A DNA stretch of 64,000 nt from Pseudomonas putida (GCF_030159595.1 NZ_BSKJ01000005.1:213232-277231); one strand, 5' to 3'; counted from the stretch's first letter, positions 40,729-50,577 are shown. Numbers and translations are program-made. The notes: a model not told the origin generated them from the letters alone.

Positions 40729-41746
40729 CGCCTTCGGCTTCCGCGCCCAGGCGCGCGCGGTACTCACTGGGCGTGGCATCGAACCAGCGGCGGAATGCCC
40801 GGTAGAAGTTGCTGGGGTCGGCAAAGCCCAGCAAGTAGGCGGCTTCCAGCAGGGTCATGCCCGGCTGGGCCAGGTACTGCTCGGCCAACTCGCGACGGGT
40901 GTCGTCGAGCAAGGTCTGGAAGCTGGTGCCCTCCTCCTGCAGCCGCCGCTGCAAGGTGCGCTGCGACAGGTGCAGGGCCTGGGCCAGGGTCTCGCGCTTG
41001 GGCTCGCCCTGCGGCAGGATGCGACACAGCACCTGGCGCACGCGGTGGGTGACCCTGCTTTCGGAAAAGCGGGCCAGATACTCCCCGGCAAAGCGGTCAT
41101 GCAACACGGCCATGGCTTCGTTGGCAGTCGGCAACGGCGCCTCCATGTCGGCCCGTTCGAACACCAGCGCATCGTGCGGCGCGCCGAACACCAGTGGCGA
41201 GTGGAACGCCACCTTGTACGGTTCGATATTCTTCGGCTGAGGCCCCTGCACCAGCACCCGCCTTGGCTGCACCGGGCGGCCACTGAGCCATTTGCACAGC
41301 GCCAGCGCGCAGGCCAGCGAGGCCTCGGCACTGTGCCGCGTTGGCGGCAGGTGGTCGCCGTGCACGGTCAGGATCAGGGAATAGCCCTCAGGGCAAAGCT
41401 TGAAGCTCAAGTCCGAGCTTTCGGCGATAATGCGCTGGTAACGCACCAGGCGCTCGAAACCCTCAGCCAGCGTGCGGCTGGACATCAACGCATAGCCCAC
41501 CACATGGAACGACGCCGGGCGTACCACCCGTGCCATGTTCAAGCCGATGGCCTCGTTACCCGACAGCTCCACCGCCAGCTGCCAGAGCCGGGTCATCGAG
41601 TCTTGCGGGAAGCGGGCGTCAGGGTCGTCGAGGGCCGCGAAGTCCAGCCCCAGCTGCTTGAACATGGCCTGGCAGTCCAGCCCTTCCAGTTCGAGTGCCT
41701 TCACAATCCCTGATGCCCAACTGGCTGACGTGGTTCTTTCGCTCAT
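40685..41746 (-). CDS. AraC-family regulator with arabinose-binding-like N-domain
   Basis: A 353-residue regulator. The N-terminal two-thirds resemble the OruR/ArgR-unrelated Arabinose_bd-type domain (RLWQLAVELSGNEAIGLNMA), and the C-terminal HTH domain reads LHLSQRTLQRRLQEEGTSFQTLL and AAYLLGFADPSNFYRAFRRW. I set the start at MSERTTSASWASG (41746); an upstream extension is open but lacks support. It overlaps the trkH end. Target genes are unknown; the divergent Mpo1-like gene is the nearest candidate. Confidence 0.85.
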   Translation of the reverse strand: MSERTTSASWASGIVKALELEGLDCQAMFKQLGLDFAALDDPDARFPQDSMTRLWQLAVELSGNEAIGLNMARVVRPASFHVVGYALMSSRTLAEGFERLVRYQRIIAESSDLSFKLCPEGYSLILTVHGDHLPPTRHSAEASLACALALCKWLSGRPVQPRRVLVQGPQPKNIEPYKVAFHSPLVFGAPHDALVFERADMEAPLPTANEAMAVLHDRFAGEYLARFSESRVTHRVRQVLCRILPQGEPKRETLAQALHLSQRTLQRRLQEEGTSFQTLLDDTRRELAEQYLAQPGMTLLEAAYLLGFADPSNFYRAFRRWFDATPSEYRARLGAEAEGVSDARTPAYTAPAP

Positions 41747-41900
41747 GACAGGCTTCTTTTTACCGACCGCTCCTGCGGTGAACCCCAAGGATACTCATTT
41801 GGCGCCTATTGTCACTGATAGGCCCCGTCAGTCACTCTAGACTCGAATCAGGCTCCACGCCGTGCATCTTGTCCAGAAGTATTAATCCCGGAGCACTGCC

Positions 41901-42212
41901 ATGAACCGCACAGCGCAGTTTCGCAGTTTTGCCGAGTTCTATCCGTACTACCTGGGGGAACACAGCAACCCCACCTGCCGCCGCCTGCACTTTGTCGGCA
42001 CCAGCCTGGTAATTGCCCTGCTGGCCTATACCATCGGCAGCGGCAAATGGTTGCTGTTGCTGGCCGTGCCGCTGTTTGGCTACGGTTTTGCCTGGGTTGG
42101 GCATTTCTTTTTCGAAAAGAACCGGCCGGCGACCTTTACCTACCCACTGTACAGCCTGATAGGGGATTTCGTGATGTTCAGGGATATCCTGTTGGGCAAG
42201 ATCAGCCTGTAA
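41901..42212 (+). CDS. Mpo1-like (DUF962) membrane protein
   Basis: A 103-residue protein with two hydrophobic segments and the conserved pattern YYLGEHSNPTCRRLHFVGT and GHFFFEKNRPATFTYP. It matches the DUF962/YGL010w family, whose yeast member Mpo1 is an iron-dependent dioxygenase breaking down 2-hydroxy fatty acids. The conserved His residues are present. The bacterial role is not known. Confidence 0.85.
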   Translation: MNRTAQFRSFAEFYPYYLGEHSNPTCRRLHFVGTSLVIALLAYTIGSGKWLLLLAVPLFGYGFAWVGHFFFEKNRPATFTYPLYSLIGDFVMFRDILLGKISL

Positions 42213-42217
42213 GCATC

Positions 42218-42237
42218 GGGGCTGCAAAGCAGCCCTC
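42218..42237. terminator. Shared hairpin between convergent genes
   Basis: GGGCTGCAAAGCAGCCC followed by TCT. The same 17-mer occurs at the outer ends of repeats E (47570-47586) and F (53309-53325), so it is a recurring terminator-like module. Confidence 0.7.
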
Positions 42238-43049
42238 TATGCCGGCTCTCGCATCGCCGCAGCTACCTGCGCTTCCCGGGCCTGGGCATCAGCCAAACGG
42301 TACAGCTCGATGGTGCCATCCCAATGCTCGATCAGTGCCGTGCACGACTCCACCCAATCCCCGCAATTGAGGTACTCCACCTCCCCTACTTTGCGGATTT
42401 CGGCGTGGTGAATGTGCCCACACACGACACCGTGAAAACCACGTCGGGTGCACTCGTGGGCAATGGCATCCTCGAAGTCGCTGATGAAATTCACCGCGCC
42501 TTTCACCTTGTGCTTGAGGTACGCCGACAATGACCAGTAGCCATAGCCGTACCGCGCACGCCAGCGATTGAGCCAACGGTTGAGCACCAGGGTGAACTCG
42601 TAGGCGCGGTCACCGAGGAACGCCAGCCAGCGGTGGTAACGGGTAATCACGTCGAACTGGTCACCGTGGATCACCAGCAGGCGTCGACCATCAGCGGTCA
42701 GGTGTTCGGCCTCGTCCACCAGCTGGATATTCCCCAGGATGAGCTTGGAGTAGCGACGCAGGAATTCGTCGTGGTTGCCGGTGACGTAAATCACCTCTGT
42801 GCCACGCTTGCTCATGGTCAGCAACCGGCGGATCACGTTGGTGTGGGCTTGCGGCCAGTAGATGCCGCTGCGCAGCTTCCAGCCATCGATGATGTCGCCG
42901 ACCAAGTACACCCGGTCGGCCTGGTAGCCCTTGAGAAACTGCGACAGGTGTTCGGCCTGACAGTCGCGAGTGCCCAGGTGTACGTCGGAGATCCACAGCG
43001 TGCGCACACGTTGCTTGCGCGAGGGACGGGACAGTTCGGCATGGGTCAT
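42237..43049 (-). CDS. LpxH-like calcineurin-type phosphoesterase
   Basis: A 270-residue metallophosphoesterase with all family motifs: WISDVHLGTRDC, VGDIIDGW, VTGNHDEFLRRY, VIHGDQFD and CGHIHHAEIR. It resembles UDP-2,3-diacylglucosamine pyrophosphatases but is longer than LpxH, so it is probably a paralogue with a related lipid or nucleotide substrate. The start at 43049 has CCGGAG upstream. A very long upstream extension is rejected. Confidence 0.88.
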   Translation of the reverse strand: MTHAELSRPSRKQRVRTLWISDVHLGTRDCQAEHLSQFLKGYQADRVYLVGDIIDGWKLRSGIYWPQAHTNVIRRLLTMSKRGTEVIYVTGNHDEFLRRYSKLILGNIQLVDEAEHLTADGRRLLVIHGDQFDVITRYHRWLAFLGDRAYEFTLVLNRWLNRWRARYGYGYWSLSAYLKHKVKGAVNFISDFEDAIAHECTRRGFHGVVCGHIHHAEIRKVGEVEYLNCGDWVESCTALIEHWDGTIELYRLADAQAREAQVAAAMREPA

Positions 43050-43175
43050 GGGCAGGCTCCGGCGCAGTTTGCTGGAGACTGGCAGGCGCGCATGACAGCG
43101 CCATGGCAGAACGGTGACGAGTGATGGCGTGCAGGGAATGAGGCACAATGGGCTTCTGCCCTGCGAGGACCGCCC

Positions 43176-43943
43176 ATGACCGCCGGCCCGATCCTCTCGC
43201 TGCGCCATTACCGCGACAGCCTGATCGCCCACAGCCACGAACACCCGCAACTGGTGTTCGGCCTGCGTGGCCGCCTGGAGTTTGAAGTGCAGGGGCAAGG
43301 TGCCGGGATCGATCGACAGGGGCTGATCGTCGTACCGTCGGGTGCTCATCACACCTGCGCCAGCAATGCCGGCAGTGATTGCCTGGTGCTTGATGTGCCT
43401 GGGGAACATTGGCTGCACGAACAACTGGGCGAACACGCCGATGCCAGCCGCCGCCTGCTCGACAGCCCAGCCGCCCTGGCCCTGAACGACCGCCAGCAGC
43501 AGCTTGTGGACTGGTTGGCGGCCAGCCCCATGGAAGACCCTCTGATTGCCCGGCAAGGTGCGGCGCTGCTGCTTGCCAGCCTTAACCCCACGGCGGCTGC
43601 CAGCGTTGCCGCCAGCCGGCGCCTGCCCTATGCCGCGTTCGATACGCACATCGAGCAACATGCTGCCTACCCGCTGCAGGTCTCAGACCTGGCACGCCTC
43701 GCCGGGCTGTCCAGTGCGCGATTGCATGCGCGCTTTACAGCCGAATGCGGGATGACACCGATGGACTACATCCGCCAGCGGCGACTGCTCAAGGCGCGGC
43801 GGCTGGTGACGCAGACCTTGTTGCCGATGGGTGAGATTGCCGCGCAGGTGGGGTACAGCTCGCAGAGTGCGTTTTCGGCGGCGATGTTACGGGCGTTTGG
43901 CTGTACGCCGTTGGCGCTGCGGCGAGAGCCTGGCGATAACTGA
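43176..43943 (+). CDS. AraC-family regulator with cupin N-domain
   Basis: A 255-residue regulator. The N-terminal cupin-like part has SHEHPQLVFGLRGRLEFEVQG and a possible metal or ligand pocket (PSGAHHTC). The C-terminal HTH has LARLAGLSSARLHARFTAECG and IAAQVGYSSQSAFSAAMLRA. GAGG lies 7 nt before the ATG. The EamA-type exporter 101 bp downstream on the same strand is a natural target. Confidence 0.87.
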   Translation: MTAGPILSLRHYRDSLIAHSHEHPQLVFGLRGRLEFEVQGQGAGIDRQGLIVVPSGAHHTCASNAGSDCLVLDVPGEHWLHEQLGEHADASRRLLDSPAALALNDRQQQLVDWLAASPMEDPLIARQGAALLLASLNPTAAASVAASRRLPYAAFDTHIEQHAAYPLQVSDLARLAGLSSARLHARFTAECGMTPMDYIRQRRLLKARRLVTQTLLPMGEIAAQVGYSSQSAFSAAMLRAFGCTPLALRREPGDN

Positions 43944-43988
43944 CAGCAGTCTTGCGACAGAACGGGTTTGCCTGAACCTATACACTTT

Positions 43989-44013
43989 GCCTGTACCGGC
44001 CCTTTCGCGGGCA
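43989..44013. repeat. Single half REP (G)
   Basis: GCCTGTACCGGCCCTTTCGC followed by GGGCA is the left end and core of a REP, with no inverted partner. It lies between the AraC gene and the EamA gene. Confidence 0.65.
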
Positions 44014-44044
44014 CAGCCAATAGAGATCTCGAGCAAGGACCACC

Positions 44045-44932
44045 ATGAACCACCGCACCGCCCTCGGCGCCCTGCACATTGGCGCGCTGTTCTTCGGCCT
44101 GACCGGCGTCTTCGGCAAGCTGGCCGCCAGCGCCAGCCCGTCAATCATCGTGTTCGGCCGCGCCGCCTTCGCGGTGCTTGCCCTGGCCTTGTTCGCCAGC
44201 CTCGCCGGCCCTGGCTGGCAACGCCTGAGCAGTCAGGACATTCGCCGTCTGCTGCTCGGCGGGGTATTGCTGGCCGGCCACTGGGTCAGTTTCTTCATCG
44301 CCGTCAAGGTCGGCGGCGTGGCCATCGCCACCCTCGGTTTCGCCAGCTTCCCGGCCTTCACCGTCATCCTCGAAGGCCTGCTGTTCCGCGAACGCATCCG
44401 CCGCAACGAGGCCGTACTGGTACTGCTGGTCAGCATCGGCCTGATGCTGGTCACGCCGGCTTTCGACCTGGCCAGCGAAGCCACCGGCGGCCTGCTGTGG
44501 GCACTGCTGTCGGGGCTGCTGTTCTCGCTGCTGTCACTCACCAATCGCGCCGGCTCCGGGCGCTTGCCTGCGGTACAGGCAGCGCTGTGGCAGAACCTGG
44601 TGGTAGGCCTGTGCCTGCTGCCGTTCGCAGCCCCGGGCCTTACCGACGTAGCCGCCATGGACTGGCTGTGGATCGCCCTGCTTGGCATCTTCTGCACCGG
44701 TGTGGCACACAGCCTGTTCGTGGCCAGCCTGGCGGTGATCAAGGCGCGCACCGCCGCCGTGGTGTTCGGCATGGAGCCGGTCTACGGGATTGCCGTGGCC
44801 TGGGTGGTGTTTGCCGAAACGCCCACCCTGCGCATGCTGCTGGGCGGCGCGCTGATCATCTTCGCCATCGTGCTCTCCAGCCGCCTGGCCGCCGAGCAGC
44901 CGCCCAAGCAGCCACTGGCCGAGGGTGCCTGA
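44045..44932 (+). CDS. EamA/DMT-family exporter
   Basis: A 295-residue inner-membrane protein with about ten helices in two EamA repeats (TGVFGKLAASASPSIIVFGR near the start; LAVIKARTAAVVFGMEPVYG in the second repeat). The family exports amino acids and related small molecules; the substrate here is unknown. It ends exactly where the convergent SelW-like gene ends. Confidence 0.9.
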   Translation: MNHRTALGALHIGALFFGLTGVFGKLAASASPSIIVFGRAAFAVLALALFASLAGPGWQRLSSQDIRRLLLGGVLLAGHWVSFFIAVKVGGVAIATLGFASFPAFTVILEGLLFRERIRRNEAVLVLLVSIGLMLVTPAFDLASEATGGLLWALLSGLLFSLLSLTNRAGSGRLPAVQAALWQNLVVGLCLLPFAAPGLTDVAAMDWLWIALLGIFCTGVAHSLFVASLAVIKARTAAVVFGMEPVYGIAVAWVVFAETPTLRMLLGGALIIFAIVLSSRLAAEQPPKQPLAEGA

Positions 44933-45214
44933 TCAACGATCGTTATGGCCAAGGTCACGCTGTGGGTCGATCTGGTCGCGTACCCGCTGCTTCAGCACCT
45001 TGGCCTCGGGGAAGCCACCGTCAGCCTTGCGCTCCCAGATTTGCACGCCATTGCAGGTGATGCGGAAGATACCGCCGGTGCCAGGCTCCAGCGCCACCCG
45101 GCCAAGGTCGTCGGCGAAGGTGCTGAGCAGCTCCTGGGCTAGCCAGGCAGCACGCAGCAGCCATTGGCACTGGGTGCAATAAGTGATGACGATTTCCGGC
45201 TTGCTGTCTGCCAT
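44933..45214 (-). CDS. SelT/SelW/SelH-family (Rdx) protein
   Basis: A 93-residue thioredoxin-like protein with the redox motif YCTQCQW (CxxC) at residues 12-18, where selenoprotein W has selenocysteine, and the family pattern PGTGGIFRITCNG with ERKADGGFPEAK. It probably takes part in redox control. Its stop codon is adjacent to that of the convergent exporter gene. Confidence 0.9.
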   Translation of the reverse strand: MADSKPEIVITYCTQCQWLLRAAWLAQELLSTFADDLGRVALEPGTGGIFRITCNGVQIWERKADGGFPEAKVLKQRVRDQIDPQRDLGHNDR

Positions 45215-45281
45215 GGTGAAGCATCTCCAGGTAAGGGGCCGCTTATACTAGCGGTCTTTAGCCCACGGTTTGAGACTCACG

Positions 45282-47465
45282 ATGCGCCGTTTGCTGTTCT
45301 GCTTTCTGCTCACCCTTACCTGCCTGTCGGCAGTCGCTGCCGAACCGGCCAGGCCCAAGGTCGGCCTGGTGTTGTCTGGCGGTGCGGCCCGTGGCCTGGC
45401 CCACATCGGTGTGCTCAAGGCCCTGGAAGAACAGGGCGTGCGCATTGACGCCATTGCCGGCACCAGCATGGGCGCTGTGGTCGGCGGGCTGTATGCGTCA
45501 GGCTACAGTGTCGAAGAGCTGGAAAAGCTCGCCACCACCCTCGACTGGCAACAAGCACTGTCCGACGCCCCGCCGCGCAAGGACGTGCCGTTTCGGCGCA
45601 AGCAGGACGACCGCGACTTCCTGGTCAAGCAGAAGCTCAGCTTTCGCGACGACGGCAGCCTGGGCCTGCCGCTGGGGGTGATCCAGGGTCAGAACCTGGC
45701 GCTGCTGCTGGAAAGCAAGCTGGCGCACACCGCCGACACCCGTGACTTCGACAAGCTGCCCATCCCCTTCCGCGCAGTGGCTACCGATATCGCCAGTGGC
45801 GAGAAGGTGGTGTTCCGCCGCGGCCACCTGCCCCAGGTGATCCGCGCCAGCATGTCGATCCCCGCCGTATTCGCCCCGGTCGAACTGGATGGCCGCCTGC
45901 TGGTGGACGGCGGCATGGTCGACAACATCCCGCTCGACGTGGCCCGGGACATGGGCGTGGACCTGGCCATCGTGGTCGACATCGGCACCCCACTGCGTGA
46001 CCGCAAGCAACTGGCCACGGTGGTCGACGTGCTCAACCAGTCGATCACCTTGATGACCCGGCGTAATTCGGAGGAACAACTGGCCAGCCTGCACCGCGAC
46101 GACATCCTCATCCAGCCGTCACTGACCGCGTTTGGCGTAACCGACTTCGGGCGTGCCCGGGAAATGATCGACGCCGGCTACCGCGCCACCCGGCTGCTCG
46201 ACCCGCGCCTGGCCAACCTGCGCCAGCCCGAGGACAGCAGCCTGGCTGTGGCCCGCTCACCGCGCCAGCGCACGCCGGTGATTACCGCAATCCGGATCGA
46301 GAACGACTCCAAGGTCAGCGACGACGTCATCCGTTCGTATATTCGCCAGCCGATCGATGCCCCGCTGGAACTGGACCGCCTGCAAACCGATATGGGCACG
46401 CTGTACGGCCTGGACTACTTCGACCGAGTCCAGTACCGCGTGGTACACAAGGGCAACGACAACACCCTGGTGATCAACGCCCGCGGTCGACGCGGCGGCA
46501 CCGATTACCTGCGCCTGGGCCTGAACCTGTCGGACGACCTGCGCGGCGACAGCGCCTTCAACCTGGGCGCCAGCTACCGGGTCAACGGCATCAACAGCCT
46601 GGGTGCCGAATGGCTGACGCGTGGCCAGATCGGCGACCAGCAAGAGCTGTACAGCGAGTTCTACCAGCCGCTGGACGTGGGCTCGCGCTACTTCATCGCA
46701 CCGTACCTGGACTTCGGCTCGCAGAACATCGAAGCCACCCTGGACAACGACCCCATCGCCGAGTATCGCCTGGAGCGCTACGGCTTTGGCCTTAACGTGG
46801 GGCGGCAGATTGGCACCAACGGTGAAGTACGCCTGGGCGTGGGCAAGGCCTGGGGTGAGGCCGAGGTGCGCATCGGCGACCAGGACCTGCCCAAAGTCAG
46901 CTTCAACGAAGGTTTCTACGAGCTGAAGTACTCGTTCGACACCCTCGACAACGTGTACTTCCCGCACCGTGGCGAGGACATCGGCCTGACCTTGCGCAAG
47001 TACGACAAGTCGCTGGATTCGGACCAGGATTACCGGCAGTGGCTGTTCAGCCTGGACAAGGCCCTCAGCAGCGGGCCGAACACCTTCGTGCTGGGCGGGC
47101 GCTACGGGCGGACGCTGGATGATACCGAAGTGGTGACATCGAGCTTTGTGATGGGCGGCGCACGAGAGCTATCGGGCTTCCGCCAGGACTCGGTATCAGG
47201 GCAGAACGTGAGCCTGATGCGCATGGTCTACTATCGCCGGCTGACGCCACGGGCCTATGTGCCGCTGGACTTCCCGCTGTACATTGGCGGGTCGCTGGAG
47301 CGTGGGCGGGCGTGGAACAACGACAATGAATTCGACAGCGGGTACATCAATGCGGCGAGTGTCTTCCTGGGGCTGGAGACGCCGTTGGGGCCGCTGAACC
47401 TGAGCTACGGCACCAACAGCGCGCATGAACAGGCGGTGTACCTGAACCTTGGGCATACCTTCTGA
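45282..47465 (+). CDS. plpD: Patatin-like phospholipase of type Vd secretion (PlpD type)
   Basis: A 727-residue outer-membrane autotransporter. It has a signal peptide (residues 1-20), a patatin lipase domain with oxyanion loop GGAARG (33-38), catalytic Ser62 in GTSMG and Asp near 209 in DGG, one POTRA domain (about 330-410), and a C-terminal beta-barrel ending in Phe (LNLGHTF). This order matches P. aeruginosa PlpD, whose lipase domain faces or reaches outside the cell. ATG 45282 is preferred to a TTG four codons earlier. Confidence 0.92.
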   Translation: MRRLLFCFLLTLTCLSAVAAEPARPKVGLVLSGGAARGLAHIGVLKALEEQGVRIDAIAGTSMGAVVGGLYASGYSVEELEKLATTLDWQQALSDAPPRKDVPFRRKQDDRDFLVKQKLSFRDDGSLGLPLGVIQGQNLALLLESKLAHTADTRDFDKLPIPFRAVATDIASGEKVVFRRGHLPQVIRASMSIPAVFAPVELDGRLLVDGGMVDNIPLDVARDMGVDLAIVVDIGTPLRDRKQLATVVDVLNQSITLMTRRNSEEQLASLHRDDILIQPSLTAFGVTDFGRAREMIDAGYRATRLLDPRLANLRQPEDSSLAVARSPRQRTPVITAIRIENDSKVSDDVIRSYIRQPIDAPLELDRLQTDMGTLYGLDYFDRVQYRVVHKGNDNTLVINARGRRGGTDYLRLGLNLSDDLRGDSAFNLGASYRVNGINSLGAEWLTRGQIGDQQELYSEFYQPLDVGSRYFIAPYLDFGSQNIEATLDNDPIAEYRLERYGFGLNVGRQIGTNGEVRLGVGKAWGEAEVRIGDQDLPKVSFNEGFYELKYSFDTLDNVYFPHRGEDIGLTLRKYDKSLDSDQDYRQWLFSLDKALSSGPNTFVLGGRYGRTLDDTEVVTSSFVMGGARELSGFRQDSVSGQNVSLMRMVYYRRLTPRAYVPLDFPLYIGGSLERGRAWNNDNEFDSGYINAASVFLGLETPLGPLNLSYGTNSAHEQAVYLNLGHTF

Positions 47466-47468
47466 ACA

Positions 47469-47589
47469 TTGGGGCCGCCTTGCGGCCCTTCGCGGGCAAG
47501 CCCGCTCCCACAGGTATTGCGCAGACTTCAGGGTCACACTGCACCTGTGGGAGCGGGCTTGCCCGCGAAGGGCTGCAAAGCAGCCCCAA
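47469..47589. repeat. Composite REP repeat E between plpD and the MarR gene
   Basis: Arms 47469-47515 and 47543-47589. The outer part is TTGGGGCCGCCTTGCGGCCC / GGGCTGCAAAGCAGCCCCAA (each a hairpin by itself) and the inner part is the standard REP core TTCGCGGGCAAGCCCGCTCC. The outer part is shared with repeat F, whose core differs. Confidence 0.88.
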
Positions 47590-47595
47590 TTGCCT

Positions 47596-48033
47596 TCAGG
47601 ATTTTTCCAGGTTGGCCAGGATCTTGGCATGCACCCGCATGCACACCTGCAATTCTGCCTCATCCACGCCGGTAAACAGCTCGATCCGCAGTTGATTGGC
47701 GATGGTTTCGATCTGGTCGATCAGCGGCTTGGCCGGCGGGCACAGCACAATCTTCTTCGCCCGCCGGTCTTCCAGCACCGCCTGCCGACGCACCAGCCCC
47801 TGCGCCTCGAGGCTGTCGAGCAGGCGCGCCAGCGTCGGCCCTTCGACGCCCACGCTCTGGGCCAGCTCGCGCTGGGTCGGGGCCTCTTCGAAGCGGGCCA
47901 GGTGCAACAACACCAGCCAGCGCGCCTGAGACAGGTTGAGCCCGGCCAGGCGGCGGTCCAGTTCGGCACGCCAACCCCGGGACATCTGGGCCAGCTGCAT
48001 GCCGAAACGGTGTTGGTTGTCGGTCAGGGGCAT
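47596..48033 (-). CDS. MarR/SlyA-family regulator
   Basis: A 145-residue winged-helix dimer regulator (RELAQSVGVEGPTLARLLDSLE, GLVRRQAVLEDRRAKKIVL). The C-terminal half resembles SlyA/RovA. A TTAG-CTAA operator lies 28 bp upstream of the start, suggesting self-control. Targets other than itself are unknown. Confidence 0.88.
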   Translation of the reverse strand: MPLTDNQHRFGMQLAQMSRGWRAELDRRLAGLNLSQARWLVLLHLARFEEAPTQRELAQSVGVEGPTLARLLDSLEAQGLVRRQAVLEDRRAKKIVLCPPAKPLIDQIETIANQLRIELFTGVDEAELQVCMRVHAKILANLEKS

Positions 48034-48053
48034 AAGTAACTCATTGAATAGAT

Positions 48054-48072
48054 CTAATTATTAGGCAGCTAA
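48054..48072. promoter_or_regulatory. Putative SlyA-type operator
   Basis: Two overlapping palindromes, CTAATTATTAG (48054-48064) and TTAGGCAGCTAA (48061-48072). The second fits the SlyA/MarR pattern TTAG-N4-CTAA. It is 21-39 bp before the MarR ATG. Confidence 0.6.
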
Positions 48073-48183
48073 TCATGGCCCGCCCCACGAGGCAAGGCTC
48101 GTGCACCCTTGAATGTTCGATAATCGTCAAAAAGGATGACAAAGATCAGCAGATGGCGGTTCTGCCCTCGATCCGGTCGACCA

Positions 48184-50331
48184 TTACAACTCGAACTCGG
48201 CTGCCAGCGCCGCACGCACGCAATACAACACCCCCTCCGGCACTCGCGCCCCAAACAGTGGCGCAATGGTCGATACCGGCGGCAGCTCACCCTCGCCATC
48301 GAGGAAGGCGTCTTGCACTTCCATCATCAAGTCTTCCGGCAGGTCGAGGGCCTGGTCCAGGCTCAACTCCTGGCGTCCCAGCGCTTCAGCCAGCAGGCTA
48401 TAAACGTTCTTCTCGCTGCAGTTGAGCTGCCCGGCGATCTGCGCCGGGGTCATGCCGGCGCGGGCCAGGCTGACCAGCTCGTGGCGCAGGTCGAGTACTA
48501 CTTTCGGCGCCTCCTCGGTGCCACCGCTGTTGTTCAGCACTTCGAGGAACGCCTGCCCATAGCGCTCCAGCTTGCGCGCCCCCACACCGCTGACCTGGGC
48601 CATGTCACTGAGGCTGACCGGCTGGCTGCGCAGCATTTCCAGCAGCGTCGAGTCGGGGAAGATGACATACGGTGGCACACTGTGCTCCTCCGCCAGCTTG
48701 CGCCGCAGGGTACGCAGCGCTTCCCACAGCTCGCGCTCCTCGGCTCGCACCAGCTGGCTGGCCGGGCTGCCACCGCTGGAAGACGAAGCCTTGGCCGTGG
48801 TCTGTGGCTTGAGGTCGCGGCGCAGTTGCAAGGTCACCTCGCCGCGCAGCAGCGGCCGACAGCTGTCGGAGAGGCGCAGGCCGCCGTACCCTTCAAGGTC
48901 GATGTCGACCAGGCCGCGCGCCACCAGCTGGCGGAACAGCGAACGCCACTCGACTTCGGCCAGGCCCTTGCCGACGCCGAACACCGACAGCTTCTCGTGG
49001 CCGAAATTGCGCACCTTCTCGTTGTCCTTGCCCAACAGCACATCGACCAGGTGGCCGACGCCATAGCGCTGGCCTGTGCGGAACACCGCCGACAGCGCCT
49101 GGCGGGCCGGCTCGGTGGCGTCCCAGGTCTGAATCTTGTCGACACAGTTGTCGCAGTGCCCGCACGGCTGTTCGAGGGTTTCGTCGAAATAGGCCAACAG
49201 TGACTGGCGACGGCAGCGGGTTTCTTCGCACAACGCCAGCATGGCGTCGAGCTTGTGCTGCTCGATGCGTTTGTGGCGCTCGTCACCTTCGGAGTTTTGC
49301 AGCATCTGCTTGAGCATCACCATGTCCTGCAGCCCGTAGGCCATCCAGGCATCGGAGGGCAGGCCGTCACGGCCGGCACGGCCGGTTTCCTGGTAATAGG
49401 CCTCAAGCGACTTGGGCAGGTCGAGGTGGGCAACAAAGCGCACGTTGGGCTTGTCGATACCCATGCCGAAGGCAATGGTGGCGACCATGATCAGCCCTTC
49501 CTCGTTGAGGAAGCGGTGCTGGTTGGATGCACGCGTTTCAGCGGCCAAGCCGGCGTGATACGGCAGTGCCGGGAAGCCTTGATCACAGAGGAAGGCGGCG
49601 GTTTCATCGACCTTCTTGCGCGACAGGCAGTAGACGATGCCGGCGTTGCCGCGGCGCTCGCCGAGGAAAGCCATCAGCTGCTTGCGCGGCGCTTCCTTGG
49701 GCACGATGCGGTAGAAGATGTTGGGCCGGTCGAAGCTCGACAGGAAGCGCTCGGCGCCTTGCAGGTGCAGGCGCTGGACGATCTCTTCGCGGGTACGCAT
49801 GTCGGCGGTGGCGGTCAGCGCAATGCGAGGCACATGCGGGAACAGCTCGGCCAGCTGGCCCAGTTGCAGGTATTCGGGGCGGAAGTCGTGCCCCCATTGC
49901 GACACACAGTGGGCCTCGTCGATGGCGAACAGCGAGATGTCCAGGTCACGCAGGAAGTCGAGCATGCGCGGCTGCACCAGGCGCTCCGGCGCCAGGTACA
50001 GCATCTTCACTTCGCCACGGCGCAGGCGCCCGGCCAGTTCACGCTGCTGCTCTGCCGTCAGGGTAGAGTTCAACGCGGCGGCCGACACGCCCAGTTCGTC
50101 CAGTGTGGCGACCTGGTCGTCCATCAGCGCAATCAATGGCGAGACCACCACCGTCAGGCCCGGACGCAACAGCCCCGGCACCTGGAAGCACAGCGACTTG
50201 CCGCCGCCGGTGGGCATCAGCACCAGGGCATCGCCGCCATTGGCCACGCATTCGATGATTGCAGCCTGGCGCCCTCGGAAACTGTCGTAGCCGAAGATGT
50301 CCTTGAGAACGCGCTGAGCCTGTTCGAGCAT
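48184..50331 (-). CDS. recQ: ATP-dependent DNA helicase RecQ
   Basis: A 715-residue 3'-5' helicase for recombination repair. It has Walker [11 protein letters not shown], box [13 protein letters not shown], the zinc-binding RQC region (CCGHC-like: [17 protein letters not shown]) and an HRDC domain near 530-605. About 100 more residues follow that E. coli RecQ lacks, including a predicted helix-turn-helix ([22 protein letters not shown]) of the HTH_40 kind. I start it at [16 protein letters not shown] (50331), with GGAG 6 nt upstream. Confidence 0.95.
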   Translation of the reverse strand: MLEQAQRVLKDIFGYDSFRGRQAAIIECVANGGDALVLMPTGGGKSLCFQVPGLLRPGLTVVVSPLIALMDDQVATLDELGVSAAALNSTLTAEQQRELAGRLRRGEVKMLYLAPERLVQPRMLDFLRDLDISLFAIDEAHCVSQWGHDFRPEYLQLGQLAELFPHVPRIALTATADMRTREEIVQRLHLQGAERFLSSFDRPNIFYRIVPKEAPRKQLMAFLGERRGNAGIVYCLSRKKVDETAAFLCDQGFPALPYHAGLAAETRASNQHRFLNEEGLIMVATIAFGMGIDKPNVRFVAHLDLPKSLEAYYQETGRAGRDGLPSDAWMAYGLQDMVMLKQMLQNSEGDERHKRIEQHKLDAMLALCEETRCRRQSLLAYFDETLEQPCGHCDNCVDKIQTWDATEPARQALSAVFRTGQRYGVGHLVDVLLGKDNEKVRNFGHEKLSVFGVGKGLAEVEWRSLFRQLVARGLVDIDLEGYGGLRLSDSCRPLLRGEVTLQLRRDLKPQTTAKASSSSGGSPASQLVRAEERELWEALRTLRRKLAEEHSVPPYVIFPDSTLLEMLRSQPVSLSDMAQVSGVGARKLERYGQAFLEVLNNSGGTEEAPKVVLDLRHELVSLARAGMTPAQIAGQLNCSEKNVYSLLAEALGRQELSLDQALDLPEDLMMEVQDAFLDGEGELPPVSTIAPLFGARVPEGVLYCVRAALAAEFEL

Positions 50332-50577
50332 GTGCAACTCCACAAATCGCCGTACCATCCTGGATACAGGCTGGACGAAAAACCCGCCCCGCACACGCCA
50401 AAAGCGTAAGCGGTTTTTGCCAGGCAGCCGGCAAGACCCGCCCCTGGATGAAAAACCGCGGAGTATACCGCAGCACCGCCCTGCGCAGTGGACCATGGCG
50501 ATAGACGTTCCCTTTACCCTGCTGCCGCTGCAAGGTGCTAGAATTCGTTATCGTTTATTCCCCAAGGTAGCCCTGTA

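Noticed and set aside
43050-43661. N-terminal extension of the LpxH-like phosphatase by about 200 residues
   Set aside because: It would run through the divergent AraC gene and has no similarity to the family; GGAG before 43049 sets the start.
44933-45214. Selenocysteine use in the SelW-like protein
   Set aside because: The redox motif has two ordinary Cys codons (CTQC) and no TGA in frame.
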